A stretch of 64,000 nucleotides of DNA from Planctomycetota bacterium (GTDB lineage: Bacteria > Planctomycetota > MHYJ01 > WSZJ01), in the NCBI GenBank assembly GCA_016190145.1, contig JACPRD010000173.1, positions 1 to 64,000 on the forward strand, read 5' to 3'. Below the pieces are notes generated by a model. The model did not search any database, was not told the DNA's origin, and saw only the letters and a list, made by a program, of their open reading frames with translations. Below, piece by piece: positions 41,731-52,300 of the stretch. Within the stretch, counting starts at the first letter, position 1. Each line of letters opens with the position of its first letter. A program made the position numbers and the translations under genes.

Positions 41731-43179
41731 ATGGTGATCACGGCCGAGAACGCGTACTTCTTCCGCCACGCCGTCCTCCGCGACGCCGCGTATCAGCTCC
41801 AGATGCCGGGCGAGCGCTCGCAGCTGCACCGGCTTGCGCTCGAGGCGATTGAAGCGCTCTGCGGCGGGCGCCCGCCGGAGTTGCCCCTGGCCGCGGAGCC
41901 GGGCGGCTGCGAGGCCGTCGCACACGCATCGGACCCCTTCGCCGAGGAGCTCGCCGAGCACGGTCGTCGAGCAGAGGCGCCGGGCGCGGAGGCAGGACCC
42001 GTTCGCGCCGCGCGCCGGATCTACCTGAAGCGGGCTGCGGAGCTCGCGGAGCGCTCCTTCCGGCTGGAGCCGGCCTTCCGGGCGTGGGGCGAGGTTGCGG
42101 AGATCCTCGATGAAACGGAGAAGGCACACGCGCTCGGGAAGGCGGGGGTGCAGGCGCACTTCGCCGCGAAACCTCAGGTGGCCCTTCAATTCTGGGAATG
42201 AGCCCTCGAGATCTATCGGCGGCTCGGCGACCGGCGCAGCGCGGCCATCATGGTGGGAAACCTGGCGAATCTCAAAGGCGACCTGGGCCGGATCGCCGAG
42301 GCGGAGCCGCTGTTCCGCGAAGCGCTGGCGCTTCATCGCGACGTCGGCGACGAGCGGTCGGAGGTGCTCACTTCCGTGAAACTGGCCGGCCTGTACCACG
42401 ACACCGGCCGACTCGACCTCGCGGAGCGGGCGTTCCAGGCCGCGCTGGAGCACCGGGGTCGGCCGGGCCTCCGCGACTTCCTGGGCCTCGCCCTGGGAAG
42501 TCTCGGAAGCCTCTTCAAGGAAACGGGTCGGATCGAGCCCGCCGAGAAGGCGTACGCGGAGGCGCTGGCGATTCACCGCGAGTCCGGCGACCGGCGGTCT
42601 GAAGGGATCGTGCTGGGGAACCTGGCCAACCTGCACGGCGACACCGGCCGCGTCGAGGTCGCGGAGCGCGAGTACCTGGAAGCGCTCGCGATTCACCGGC
42701 AGACCGGCAATCGCCGGTCGGAGGGAATCGTGCAGGCCAATCTCGCCGGGCTGTACGGCGCCACCGGCCGCGCGTCGGAGGCCGAGCGCGGCTTCAGGCG
42801 CGCGCTCGACATCGACCGCGAGATCGGCAACCGGTGGGCTGAAGGGGTTGCGCTCGGCGGGCTCGCGGGGCTGCTTCGCCTCCAGGGCCGCGCGGCTCCC
42901 GCGATTCGCGCCTTCGACGAAGCGCTCGCCATCCACCGCGAGCTGGGGAACCGCCGTTTCGAAGCGGCCCATTCCTGCGATCGCGCGCTCGCGCTGTTGG
43001 CGGCCGGCGATCCCTCGGCGGCGGACGCCTGGCGCACGGGAGCGGCGATCCTGCGTTCGCTGGGCGACACGGTCGAGGCCGAACAGAAATCGGTCGAGAT
43101 GTGCGCGGCGTGCGGGAAGGCGGGGATCGCGCCGTTCGATGGGAGACCGGGATGTTCGACCGGAGGTACACTCGCGTGA
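41731..43179 (+). pseudogene. TPR protein with an in-frame UGA
   Basis: One continuous frame encodes FFRHAVLRDAAYQLQ (like the end of a STAND/cyclase-associated ATPase module) and a helical linker. About seven TPR units follow, such as GLYHDTGRLDLAERAFQAAL and ALAIHRESGDRRSEGIVLGN, and the end is CGKAGIAPFDG. The frame is broken only by TGA at 42199-42201, between ALQFWE and ALEIYRRLGD. That position suits Arg or Gln, so a CGA-to-TGA transition is likely. The N-terminus is short, so it may be a fragment or a stand-alone TPR family; a second, more damaged copy lies at 55.2 kb. Confidence 0.75.
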
Positions 43180-43739
43180 TGCGACCCCTTCGGTTTTCGA
43201 TCAACGTCACTCTGGACGGGTGCTGCGATCATCGCGGCATCGTCCCGGACGAAGAACTGCATCATCACCATGCCGGGAACCTCGCCCGGGCCGATGCCCT
43301 GCTCATTGGCCGGGTGACGTACGAAATGATGGAGGCGGCGTGGCGGGCGCCGGCGCGGACGGGGGCCAGGCCTGACTGGATGCAGCCGTGGATGGAGCCC
43401 TTCGCCCGGACGATCGACGCGGCGAAGAAGTACGTCGTGTCGAGCACGCTGGACCGGGTCGACTGGAACGCGGAGCTCGTGCGCGGCGACCTGGGGACGG
43501 CCGTTCGGCAGCTCAAGCAGGCCTCGGGACGGGGACTGTTCGTGGCCGGCATCAAGCTCGCGCGGGCGCTGACGGAGCTGGGATTGATCGACGAGTACGA
43601 GTTCGTGGTGCACCCCAGGCTGGCGGGCCACGGGCCGACGCTGTTCGCAGGGCTCTCGAAGCCTGTCGACCTGAAGCTCGTGAGCCGGCTGGAGTTCGGC
43701 TCGGGCGCGGTGGCGATGCGGTACGAACCGAGGAGGTAG
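43179..43739 (+). CDS. DHFR-like/RibD C-terminal reductase family protein
   Basis: The 186-residue protein has the RibD_C/YyaP-type fold: MRPLRFSINVTLDGCCDHRG, then ADALLIGRVTYEMMEAAW with the family's GRxTYE motif. KKYVVSSTLDRVDWNAELVR and GLIDEYEFVVHPRLAGHGPT follow. Members reduce dihydrofolate-like or other substrates with NADPH, but the substrate here is unknown. The start codon shares one base with the stop of the preceding TPR gene (TGATG), so the two form an operon. An alternative ATG at 43152 would add nine residues. Confidence 0.85.
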   Translation: MRPLRFSINVTLDGCCDHRGIVPDEELHHHHAGNLARADALLIGRVTYEMMEAAWRAPARTGARPDWMQPWMEPFARTIDAAKKYVVSSTLDRVDWNAELVRGDLGTAVRQLKQASGRGLFVAGIKLARALTELGLIDEYEFVVHPRLAGHGPTLFAGLSKPVDLKLVSRLEFGSGAVAMRYEPRR

Positions 43740-43799
43740 GGGTGGTCGGGCTCTTCGGCTGCAAAGTCGAAAGGGAGGTCGCCCTCACCGCCGGCGCCC

Positions 43800-43866
43800 C
43801 GCGCTCCACGCCGAGGACGTCGCCACCGACATGGACTACGAGGGTCGGTGGATCAAGGCCCAAATT
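43800..43866 (+). other. Possible remnant of the hisS anticodon-binding domain
   Basis: In frame with base 43831 the sequence reads EDVATDMDYEGRWIKAQ. The genuine HisRS at about 35,270-35,310 reads ISADMDFEGRSLKAQ in the same place. The DMD[FY]EGR-x-x-KAQ string is characteristic of HisRS. No further similarity is seen on either side, so this is either a decayed 3' remnant of hisS or coincidence. Confidence 0.3.
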
Positions 43867-43954
43867 CCAGGCACCAACGGTGTGAAGGCGCCGCCAGAAG
43901 GCTCGCGTTGGGCAAGAGTTTACAGTCTCCAGGCGAAATGACCTGCCCAAGGTC

Positions 43955-43982
43955 TTGCAGCTCACACTGCCGACGCTAGACT
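43955..43982 (+). promoter_or_regulatory. Promoter of darTG
   Basis: TTGCAG (43955-43960), a 16-base spacer and TAGACT (43977-43982) precede the darT ATG by 9 nt. No Shine-Dalgarno sequence lies between, so the message would start a few bases before the ATG. Confidence 0.55.
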
Positions 43983-43991
43983 CGACAGCGA

Positions 43992-44648
43992 ATGTCACCG
44001 CAACCCCAGTTCGGCTGGCTCACGCCCTCTGCCGGCTGGATCTTCCGCATCACCCACCTCCAGAATGTTCCCTTCATCCTCGATCACGGTCTCCACTGCG
44101 CGAGCTCAGAAGTTCAGGACCCGAACTTTCTTCCGATCGGCAACCCGGATCTGATCGGGAAGCGCTCGGCCAGACCAGTCCCGATCCCGCCGGGCGGCAC
44201 TCTGGCCGACTACGTCCCGTTCTACTTCACGCCGCTCTCGCCGATGCTCTACAACATCCTGACCGGACACGGCGTGGAGCAGGTGGATCGAGGCGACATC
44301 GTCGTTCTCGCCTCGAAGATCGGCTCGATTCGGACGTCGGGCGCCCAGGTCGTCTTCACGGATCGGCACGCCTACCTCCAGACCGCAACCTACTTCCCAG
44401 ACGAAGCGGGACTGCAGGGTCTCGCGTGGGATCGCTGGCAGAACCGCGATTTCAAACGTCGAACTGCGGACGACGTCGAGATGGAACGATACCAGGCGGA
44501 AGCGCTCGTTCACGCTCGCGTGCCGATCGACGCCGTCCTCGGCCTCGCCTGTTATGATGAGCGCGGCAAGGACACGCTCGCTGCCGAGATCGCATCGCGC
44601 GGACTTCCCCTCAAAGTCCAGATAAAGCCGGAGTGGCTTTTCGCATGA
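43992..44648 (+). CDS. darT: DarT ADP-ribosyltransferase toxin
   Basis: DarT transfers ADP-ribose from NAD+ to thymidine in single-stranded DNA and blocks replication, including that of phage. The 218-residue protein has the family marks: FRITHLQNVPFILDHGL near the NAD pocket, DYVPFYFTPLSPMLYNI (the YVPFYF...SPMLY motif), FTDRHAYL, and MERYQAEALVHARVPIDAV, in which Glu about 170 is the catalytic residue. DarG follows with an ATGA overlap. A TTGCAG/TAGACT promoter lies directly upstream. It is complete and looks functional. Confidence 0.93.
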   Translation: MSPQPQFGWLTPSAGWIFRITHLQNVPFILDHGLHCASSEVQDPNFLPIGNPDLIGKRSARPVPIPPGGTLADYVPFYFTPLSPMLYNILTGHGVEQVDRGDIVVLASKIGSIRTSGAQVVFTDRHAYLQTATYFPDEAGLQGLAWDRWQNRDFKRRTADDVEMERYQAEALVHARVPIDAVLGLACYDERGKDTLAAEIASRGLPLKVQIKPEWLFA

Positions 44649-45727
44649 TCCAGTACACCGCCGGAAACCTGCTCGACTCCCGCGCCGAGGCCGTCGTCAA
44701 CACCGTGAACGAAGTCGGGGTCATGGGCAAGGGCATCGCGCTTATGATCCACGACGCCTTCCCGGCCAACGCGAAGGCCTACCAGGCCGCGTGCCGCCGG
44801 GGCGACGTGCAGGTCGGGCGGATGCTGGTTTTCGAAAATGCCCCTGGAAGCGCGCCTCGATGGATCGTCAACTTTCCCACCAAGAAGCACTGGCGCCACT
44901 CGTCGAAGCTCGAATGGATCGAGGCGGGCCTTCAGGATCTCGTGCGCGTCGTTCGCGACCGCGGAATCCGCTCGATCGCACTTCCTCCTCTGGGCTGCGG
45001 AAACGGCGGTCTCGAGTGGAGCCAGGTGAAGTCCGCGATCGACGCGGCGCTGGAACCCCTCGACGACGTGAAGATCGAAGTCTTCCAGCCGACGGACGCT
45101 TACCTGAACGCCCCCAAACGGAACGGCGTCGAGTCTCTCACTCCCGCCCGCGCCCTGATCGTCGAGCTCGTCCGCCGCTACGCCGTCCTCGGCCTCGACT
45201 GCACCAACCTCGAGATCCACAAGCTCGCCTGGTTTCTGAGCCGCGCCATCGCCCTAGAGTCGCTGCCCGATCCGCTCAAGCTGAGCTTCGAGCCCAACAA
45301 GTACGGCCCCTACGCCGACGCCCTGAGGCACGTGCTCGACGCCCTGGACGGCAGCTATCTGCACTGCGAGAAGCGCCTCGCCGACGCGGGACCGCTCGAG
45401 CCCATCTGGTTCGAGCCTTCCCGGCGTTCGACCCTGGAGGAGTACCTGCAGGGAGACGCAACGAAGCCCCTCCTGCCGGCCCTGGACCGCACCGCCACCC
45501 TGGTCGACGGTTTCGAATCGCCCCTGGGACTCGAACTGCTGTCAACCGTGGACTGGCTCCTGCACGAGAAGGGCTGTGAGCCCACCGTCGACGCCGTTCG
45601 CTCCGCCCTGCGTCGTTGGCCCGGTGGCCAGAGCGCGGCCCGACGGAAGTCGGCTCTGTTCTCGGACCGCCTCCTGACCCTTGCCCTCGGCCGCCTGCAG
45701 GCGGCGATGCCGACGGCGGCGAGGTAG
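44645..45727 (+). CDS. darG: DarG macrodomain antitoxin
   Basis: DarG removes the ADP-ribose put on DNA by DarT and also binds the toxin. The 360-residue protein has an N-terminal macrodomain (1-150): MIQYTAGNLLDSRAEAVVNT, VNEVGVMGKGIALM and LPPLGCGNGGL. The C-terminal domain (about 170-340) contains NLEIHKLAWFLSRA and LKLSFEPNKYGPYADALRHV, which match the DarG toxin-binding part. The start at 44645 overlaps the darT stop by 4 bp. A further gene follows after 3 nt, so the operon has three genes. Confidence 0.93.
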   Translation: MIQYTAGNLLDSRAEAVVNTVNEVGVMGKGIALMIHDAFPANAKAYQAACRRGDVQVGRMLVFENAPGSAPRWIVNFPTKKHWRHSSKLEWIEAGLQDLVRVVRDRGIRSIALPPLGCGNGGLEWSQVKSAIDAALEPLDDVKIEVFQPTDAYLNAPKRNGVESLTPARALIVELVRRYAVLGLDCTNLEIHKLAWFLSRAIALESLPDPLKLSFEPNKYGPYADALRHVLDALDGSYLHCEKRLADAGPLEPIWFEPSRRSTLEEYLQGDATKPLLPALDRTATLVDGFESPLGLELLSTVDWLLHEKGCEPTVDAVRSALRRWPGGQSAARRKSALFSDRLLTLALGRLQAAMPTAAR

Positions 45728-45730
45728 GCG

Positions 45731-46120
45731 ATGTTCGACAACAACGTGCGCTTCAGCGCCGACGCCGGGGGAGCTACGGTGACCGAGCCTGTCTTCCTGT
45801 TCGAGGAGCGTCGAGCGTTCATCCGCACGCGCACGCACCTCGTCATCACCAATCGGCAGCCCGGGTTCTTTGAGTTCGCGGCAACCGGCGATGGTGTCGT
45901 CGCCCGGCTCGTCAGGGTGTGGGTCGGGCGCATCGAGGGCCGCGAAACGATCCCCAGCGCCTACCTCGGCAGCGTTGTCCTGTGCCCGTCGAGCACCTTG
46001 GGGCCGCAGGTCGCGCGCCTCCTCCGCCGGGCGTCCGCCTCGCTCGCCGGGCGCTCCGAATTCCCCCGGGCGACCCTGCACCGCCTCGTGCTCCTCCTGC
46101 GCCGCTTTGCTGCGGCGTAG
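45731..46120 (+). CDS. Small protein of unknown function linked to darTG
   Basis: The 129-residue protein starts 3 nt after the darG stop, a spacing that implies co-translation with the TA pair. Its first 70 residues look like beta strands (VTEPVFLFEERRAFIRTRTH, then FFEFAATGDGVVARLVRVWV); the rest is a basic, Arg/Leu-rich helix region. I know no family for it. Its position makes a regulatory or auxiliary role in the DarTG operon the first hypothesis. Confidence 0.6.
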   Translation: MFDNNVRFSADAGGATVTEPVFLFEERRAFIRTRTHLVITNRQPGFFEFAATGDGVVARLVRVWVGRIEGRETIPSAYLGSVVLCPSSTLGPQVARLLRRASASLAGRSEFPRATLHRLVLLLRRFAAA

Positions 46121-46356
46121 CAGAAGTCCCCGGAGAGCAGTCCTCTCCGCACACCGCGCCGGCAATACACGCTTCCGCAAAACCATCGCGCCGCCCGGGC
46201 TGCCGTTCCCCTGCGACCGGTAGCTCCGGTGTTCCTTGTGACCGGGTCTTCCATGGCGATATAGTTCATCGCATTCACCATATGTCGGGCACGCCGTGGG
46301 AAGCCGTCCCGGCGTCATCCGACGCTCCCGCAGGAATCCCGAAAGGAAGGCTTCTT

Positions 46357-49300
46357 TTGCGAAATCACCTGCGGACCCTTGCCCCGCTGATGGCCCTGCT
46401 CTCTCTCGCGGCGGTTGCGCGCGCGGAGACGCCGCGGGTCGCCCCGGGCCCGTTCGTGGTAAACCTGGCCTCCGAGGCGGACGGCAAGCCCGTTGCGATG
46501 GTCGCGGTCCGGCTCGGCGGCCGGATGGCGACGAGCGACCACACCGGCGCCGCGGTCTTCGACGGCGTTCCTGCGGGGGATTACGTCCTCGAAATCGCGC
46601 ACCCCGGATTCGACCGCGAGAAACGCGGCGTACGGCTCCCCGCGGGCGCCCGCGACCCGCTCGGTGTCCGCCTGACGCCGACCGTGCTGGCGCCCGTGAA
46701 GGGTCAGGCCGTGCTCGATGGGGACGGAAGGGCTGTCGCCGGCGTCCGGCTGTTGCTCGAACCTCTCGCCGTCCGCGCCGCCGTGCAGGGGCCTTGCGCG
46801 TTCGCGTCCGGGTGGGATGGCCAGTTCAGCGTCCCGGCGCTTCCGGCGGGCAAGTACCGGCTTCGCGCGACCGCTTGGGGCTGCCGCCCGCGCGAGATCG
46901 AGGTGGAGATCAAGACCGGCATGGAAGCGCTGACGGTGGCGATGATGCGCGCCGCGAAGGCAGAGGATCTCGATGTGACGGTGCTGGATGCCGAATCCGG
47001 CGCTCCCCTGAACGGAGCGCGCGTCGTTCTCGCGGAGGCCTGGCCGCGCGGGATCATCGCGGAAGGCCGGACGGACGGTGCCGGGAAGTTCGTCGCCGCG
47101 GGAACGCCGGTGGGGCAGCTGAACTGGGAGACGGAGTTGCCCGCTCCCGCCGACGGAAGCCTGCCTCCGTCCAAGGTCGCGGTGACGCGCGGGGCGTGGA
47201 CCGCCCAGGCGGAGATCGAGGGATACGAGCCGCGCGAGGTCGCGTGGCGGCCCGGCGAGGAACGGGTCGTGCGCCTCCATCGCGTCCGCCGGGTCGTGGA
47301 ACAGGAGCCCAACGACGACGCCGCGACCGCCCGGATCGTCACTCCCGGCGCCACCATGGAGTGCAAGTTCGGCAAGGCGGGCGACCACGACTGCTTCCGG
47401 TTCCGGATGCCCTTCCCGGGGAAAATCCGCCTCCAGGCCACTCGCCCCGCCGACGTCTGGATGCGCGTGATCCTCCAGGCGGTGGACGGTACGAAGCTGG
47501 CCGAATGGGGAGTCTCGGCAGCGGACGCGACCCCGCTTGAAAGCGACTGGGTCGACGATGGCGAGTACGTCCTCCTCATCCGCCAGTGGGACGACAATCT
47601 CGCGAGCACCGGGAGCGCGCTCATCCGTCTCTCGTGCGCGCCCGCGCCGGATCCCGGCGAACCCAACGATGCGCCGTCGGTCGCGAGACTGCTGTTGCCC
47701 GGCCAGGAGGCCCGAGGCTGGGTGTGCCCGGCAGGAGACGACGATCTGTGGCGGTTCGAAATGAAGCGACCCGGGCACGTCCGCTTCATCACTCCCGCGC
47801 ACCCTCTCTGGAAGCGCATGGCGATCCTGGATTCGAATGGCAAGCAGGTGGCTGAGAGAGGAGTGGCCGGGAATGTCGCGGACCTGACGGCCTGCCTGAT
47901 GCCAGGCGAGTACTTCCTGCGGATCATCCAGTGGGACGACAACGCGGCCAGTCTCGCGCCCTGGTCCGCGCGAATGGAGATGATCGAGGACGACGGCGTG
48001 GATGACACGGAAAACGGCCTCAGGGCCGCGCGGCCCCTCGAGCTCGGCGCCCTCGCGGGCACCACGATCTTCCCGGAGGGCGACCGGGACACCTGGGTCG
48101 TCTCCGTTCCCGGCCCGGGTCGCCTGCACGTCGGGCTGTCGCGGTCCCTCGATATCTGGATGCGGCTCAGCGTGCTCGACTCCCGCGGCAATGCCCGGGC
48201 GGAAACCGGCGTCGCCGCGGCGGCCGGAGAGCTCACCGCGGACACCCAGGGTCCCGAGACCCTCTTCATCCAGATCCGCCAGTGGGACGACGATAAGGGC
48301 TCAACCAACCCCTTCCTGGTCAGCACCTGGTTCGAACCCTCCGACGAGATGGAAGCGCTCGGACGCAACGACGCCGCGGACGCCGCAACTCCCGTGGAAC
48401 TCGGCGAGGTCCTCAGGGGGACTCTTCACCCCGACGGAGATGAGGACTGGTTTCTCGTCGTCGCAGACCACGCGGGAGCGCTTCGGCTTCACGGAATCCG
48501 TCAGGACGGACCCTGGAGCCGTCTTCAGCTCTTCGACGCCCGCCTGCGGCAAGTGGGAGAGACGGGGCTCACGCAGGGGCCGCAGCCGTTCGACTGGGCG
48601 GTGCCCGTGTTGGCCGGACAGTACTATGTGCGGGTCGTGGAGTGGGACGACCGCAAGGGCGTTCCGTTTCCATACGAGCTGCGCGTGGATCTCGACCGCG
48701 TCGAGCCGGGAGAGACGGAGCCTCTGGCGTCCGACCCGGTCCGAGCGCTGAAAAAAGGCGAGGCGCAGTCGTATTTCATCGACCAGTCCGGCGATCGCGA
48801 CACGTTCGTATTCGACATCGGGGAAGCGGGGAAATTCCGTGTCCGGGTACGGAGGCCGGAGGCAGTCTGGGTTCGCGCGCTGCTGACGGACGACCGCACC
48901 GGAGAGCAGATCTCCGAATGGGGGGTGACGGTCGGCGAGATGGTGTCGCAGGAGGCGGAGGCGAAGGGGCCGACGCGGTACCGGCTCGTCCTGCGCCAGT
49001 GGGATGACGACAAGGCCGCGCCGGGGCCCGGGTACCTCGTCGTGGACACGGAGGATCGGGCGGTCGCGGGCGAAACCGTCTCCGGCGCCGCGGATCCGTG
49101 CGACCCAACGCTCGTCACGTTTGCCCGCCGCGCCGTGCCGGGCATGGCGCGCGCCGCGCGCGTGGACCTCGACGCGGACGGGAACGGGACCCTGGACGCG
49201 CAGGTCCCGCCTGAGGGCGGCGCGACGTTCCGGTACTCCTCGGAAGGGCTCCATCGCGCGACCGCCTTCCTCCAGGCGGAAAACGGCTGCGTGACCCGCG

Positions 49301-52300
49301 TGTCCTTCTGGGTCGAGGCCATCGGACCCGCCGAACGGCGGGGCATCCGCATCGTCGTGGACCGGCCGGGCGAGGGTCAGGTCGTGGAATCCGAAGCGCC
49401 GGTCAGCGTCCGCGCGATCAGCTTCAGCGGAACCCGGATCGCCGGCGTCTCCGCCACGGTGGACGGGAAGGCTCTTCCTGCGAACTACACCGCCCCGTAC
49501 CGCATCGAGGTTCCTTGGCGGACGCTCGGCGGCGGGGAGCATGTCCTGACCGTCACCGCCACCGACACGGCCGGGGAGAAGGCCACCGTCCGGCGCACGT
49601 TCCGCCTATCCGAGTACTTCGGGCTCCTCCCGCTGGACGGCGCTGCGCTCTCGGGAAATTCCGTGCGCGTGACCTGGACCGGCGGCAGTTTCGGACCGGC
49701 GATCGTGCGCTTCAGGCCGCGAGGGACGGCGGACTGGAAGCAGGTGACGGGCGAAAGCGGCCGGGACCGCGCGGTTTCGATCCCGGATCTCGAGGCCGGA
49801 GTCCCCTTCGAAATCCAGCCGCTCGGCGGCGCCGAGCCCGGCCCGGTGCGCACCGTGACCCGCGTCAAGGGCCTCGCGTTCGGCCGCGCGCGCTACGGCG
49901 CCAACATCCGCCGGGACTACGACCAGAAGGTGATGGTCTCGGTCCGCAACCATGCCGACAAGCCGCTTCAAGTCACCCTCGTCTGCGGAAAACCCTCGAC
50001 GGCGGACCTGCTCGTCAGCTTCGTCGGCGAAGGGTCCGAGGACCGGCCGGTGGAGCTCGGCTCCGGGGAAGAGCGGGAGTTCACGCTCGTCTTCAGCGCC
50101 CAGGACGCCGTCCACCCGCTTTTCCGTGTTCCGCTGCGCATTTCTTCCGGCGACGCCTTCTCCGACGAGACCGAGATCGAGGTCAACGTCCACCTCCCCG
50201 AGGTGAAGCTGGAGTGGGAAGGGGCCGGCCTCTCCGAGCGCGGGTACGGCCTGCGCCTCCGCCTCACGAACAAGGGAGACGGCCTGACGGACCTGGCCGT
50301 CCGCTGCGACGGGGACGACCTGACCGTGTCGCCGGCGGTCGAGCACGGCATTTTTCCCGCGGGCGCCGCCATGGAATTCGTGGTCCTTCCGCATCTGCGC
50401 GAGGGTTTCCGGCGCGCCGAGGGGACCGTGACGGCGGGGGCGGTGGGCAAGGAAGCGTCGCACAAGGTGAGCGTGGCGCTGAAGGACGGCGAGCAGGTCT
50501 ACCGGGTCTGGGTGACGCCGGGCGGCGCCGGCATGGACCCCGACCAGGCCGACCTGATGCGGGCGCGCCTGATGTCGGCGGCGTACCTGAGCCCCGCGTA
50601 CGTGGACTGGTCCAAAGGAAGCGACCCCGCCGACACGAACGGCGACGGCAGCCCGGACCGCTGGACCGTCGTGGACCGGCTCGAACGCATCCGCTGGGTC
50701 GGCGACGACACGGACGGAGACGGCAAGGTGGACCAGGCGCGGGGCGACGTCGGCCTCGACGGGCAGTTCGACTGGGCCGGAATCCGCGGGGAAAAAGGCT
50801 GGGAGGAGACGAACCTCGCCGACGCCTGGCTGGAAATGGGCTTCCAGCTCCGCGGCCCGGTCGAGTCCTACAAGCCCCACGACGTGGACCTCGTCCTGAA
50901 CGACAAGCTCGTCGGCAGCCTCAAGAACACCCTCCCGCAGGGCAATTTCCGCTTCCGCATCCCCGCCTCCGCGTTCACATGGGGCGCGGATGGCAGCCCG
51001 GAGGGGAACGCGATCGGGATCCGGTCCCGGCACCTGCCGGGCGGACATTACGCGGTGACCAGCGACTTCCGGATGAAGATTCAGCTCACGGGGACCATGG
51101 CGTACGTGGTGGCAGGGTCGCCGGAGGAAGCGCAGAAGAAGATCGGGGAGACGCCGGGGCTTTCGACGGAAGGGGCGGACTTCAGCCTGGCGTCGCAGGA
51201 AATCGTTCTCGTGGGGCCGTCGCCGCTCAAGGCGGGCGACGTCGTGCGGGTGACGGTGCCGGTCCGCAACCTGGGGGCGCTGGCCGGACACGCGGTGCCC
51301 GTCGCGGTCTTCCGCGAGGATCCGGGCTCGCGGCCGATCGAGCTGTCGCGCGCGGTCGTGGACGAAGTGCCGGCAGGGGCCGCCGCGACGGCCGAGATTC
51401 CCGTCCGGATGGGCGCGGGGACGTGGAATCTGAAGGTCGTCGTGGACCCCGAGCGCGTGCTTCCCGACCTCGACCGCGACAACGACTCCGGGACGATTCT
51501 GGTGAATGTGGCGGGAGCAGTGACGAAGCCCGAGGTGAAGGTGCTGGAGCCGGCGGAAGGGGCGCGGCTCGAGGACACGGTAGCGAAGGTGCGTGCCGAA
51601 GTCTCTGGGAGCCGGGCGGACATCCGCGCGGACCGGGGTCCGTGGAAGCCGCTGGTGGTCGCGGGCGGCGCCTGCTCGACGGCGATCCTGCTGCAGCCGG
51701 GGCCGCACGCGCTGTCCGTCAGGGTCCTCGATGCGGCGGGCAATCCGGCGGAGGCGACCGTGAACGTGACGGTCGCGGTGGCGACGCCCGAGGCGCGGAT
51801 CGTCGAACCCGCCGACGGCGCGACGATCGACGCGCGCGCGGTCGAGGTCCGGATCGCCTTTCCCGAAGGCACGGCGCTCGCGTCGGTCCGGGTCAACGGA
51901 GGCCCCTGGAAGCGCGCATTTCCGAACGACGGCGTCGCGGCGGCGGAGGTGGAGCTGACCTTCGGCCCGTGCCTGATCGAGGCGATGATCGTGAACGCCC
52001 GCGGCGTCCGCGCGATGGCCTCCTGCCGTGTGACGTGCACCAAACAGCGCGAGGAAGGGGACGGTCCGTCCGGCCCCGGGACGGGGACCGGCGACGGGGA
52101 CGTCGATGTCGACGGCTTCGGGCCCGTGGACGAATTCGGGAACGACGGCGCCCCCACCGCCGACGGCGAAGGCGGGGACGACGAGCCGGAGCCTCCTGCC
52201 GACGAGCTCCCTCCGGACGAGGGTCCGCAGCCCCTCGACGACGAAGCGATGAAGGGGCTCGACGAAGAAGAGCAGGCGGAGGACACCGACGACGAGACGC

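Noticed and set aside
42199-42201. The in-frame UGA as selenocysteine
   Set aside because: The site is in a TPR helix position that expects a charged residue, there is no redox motif, and I see no convincing SECIS-like hairpin directly after it.
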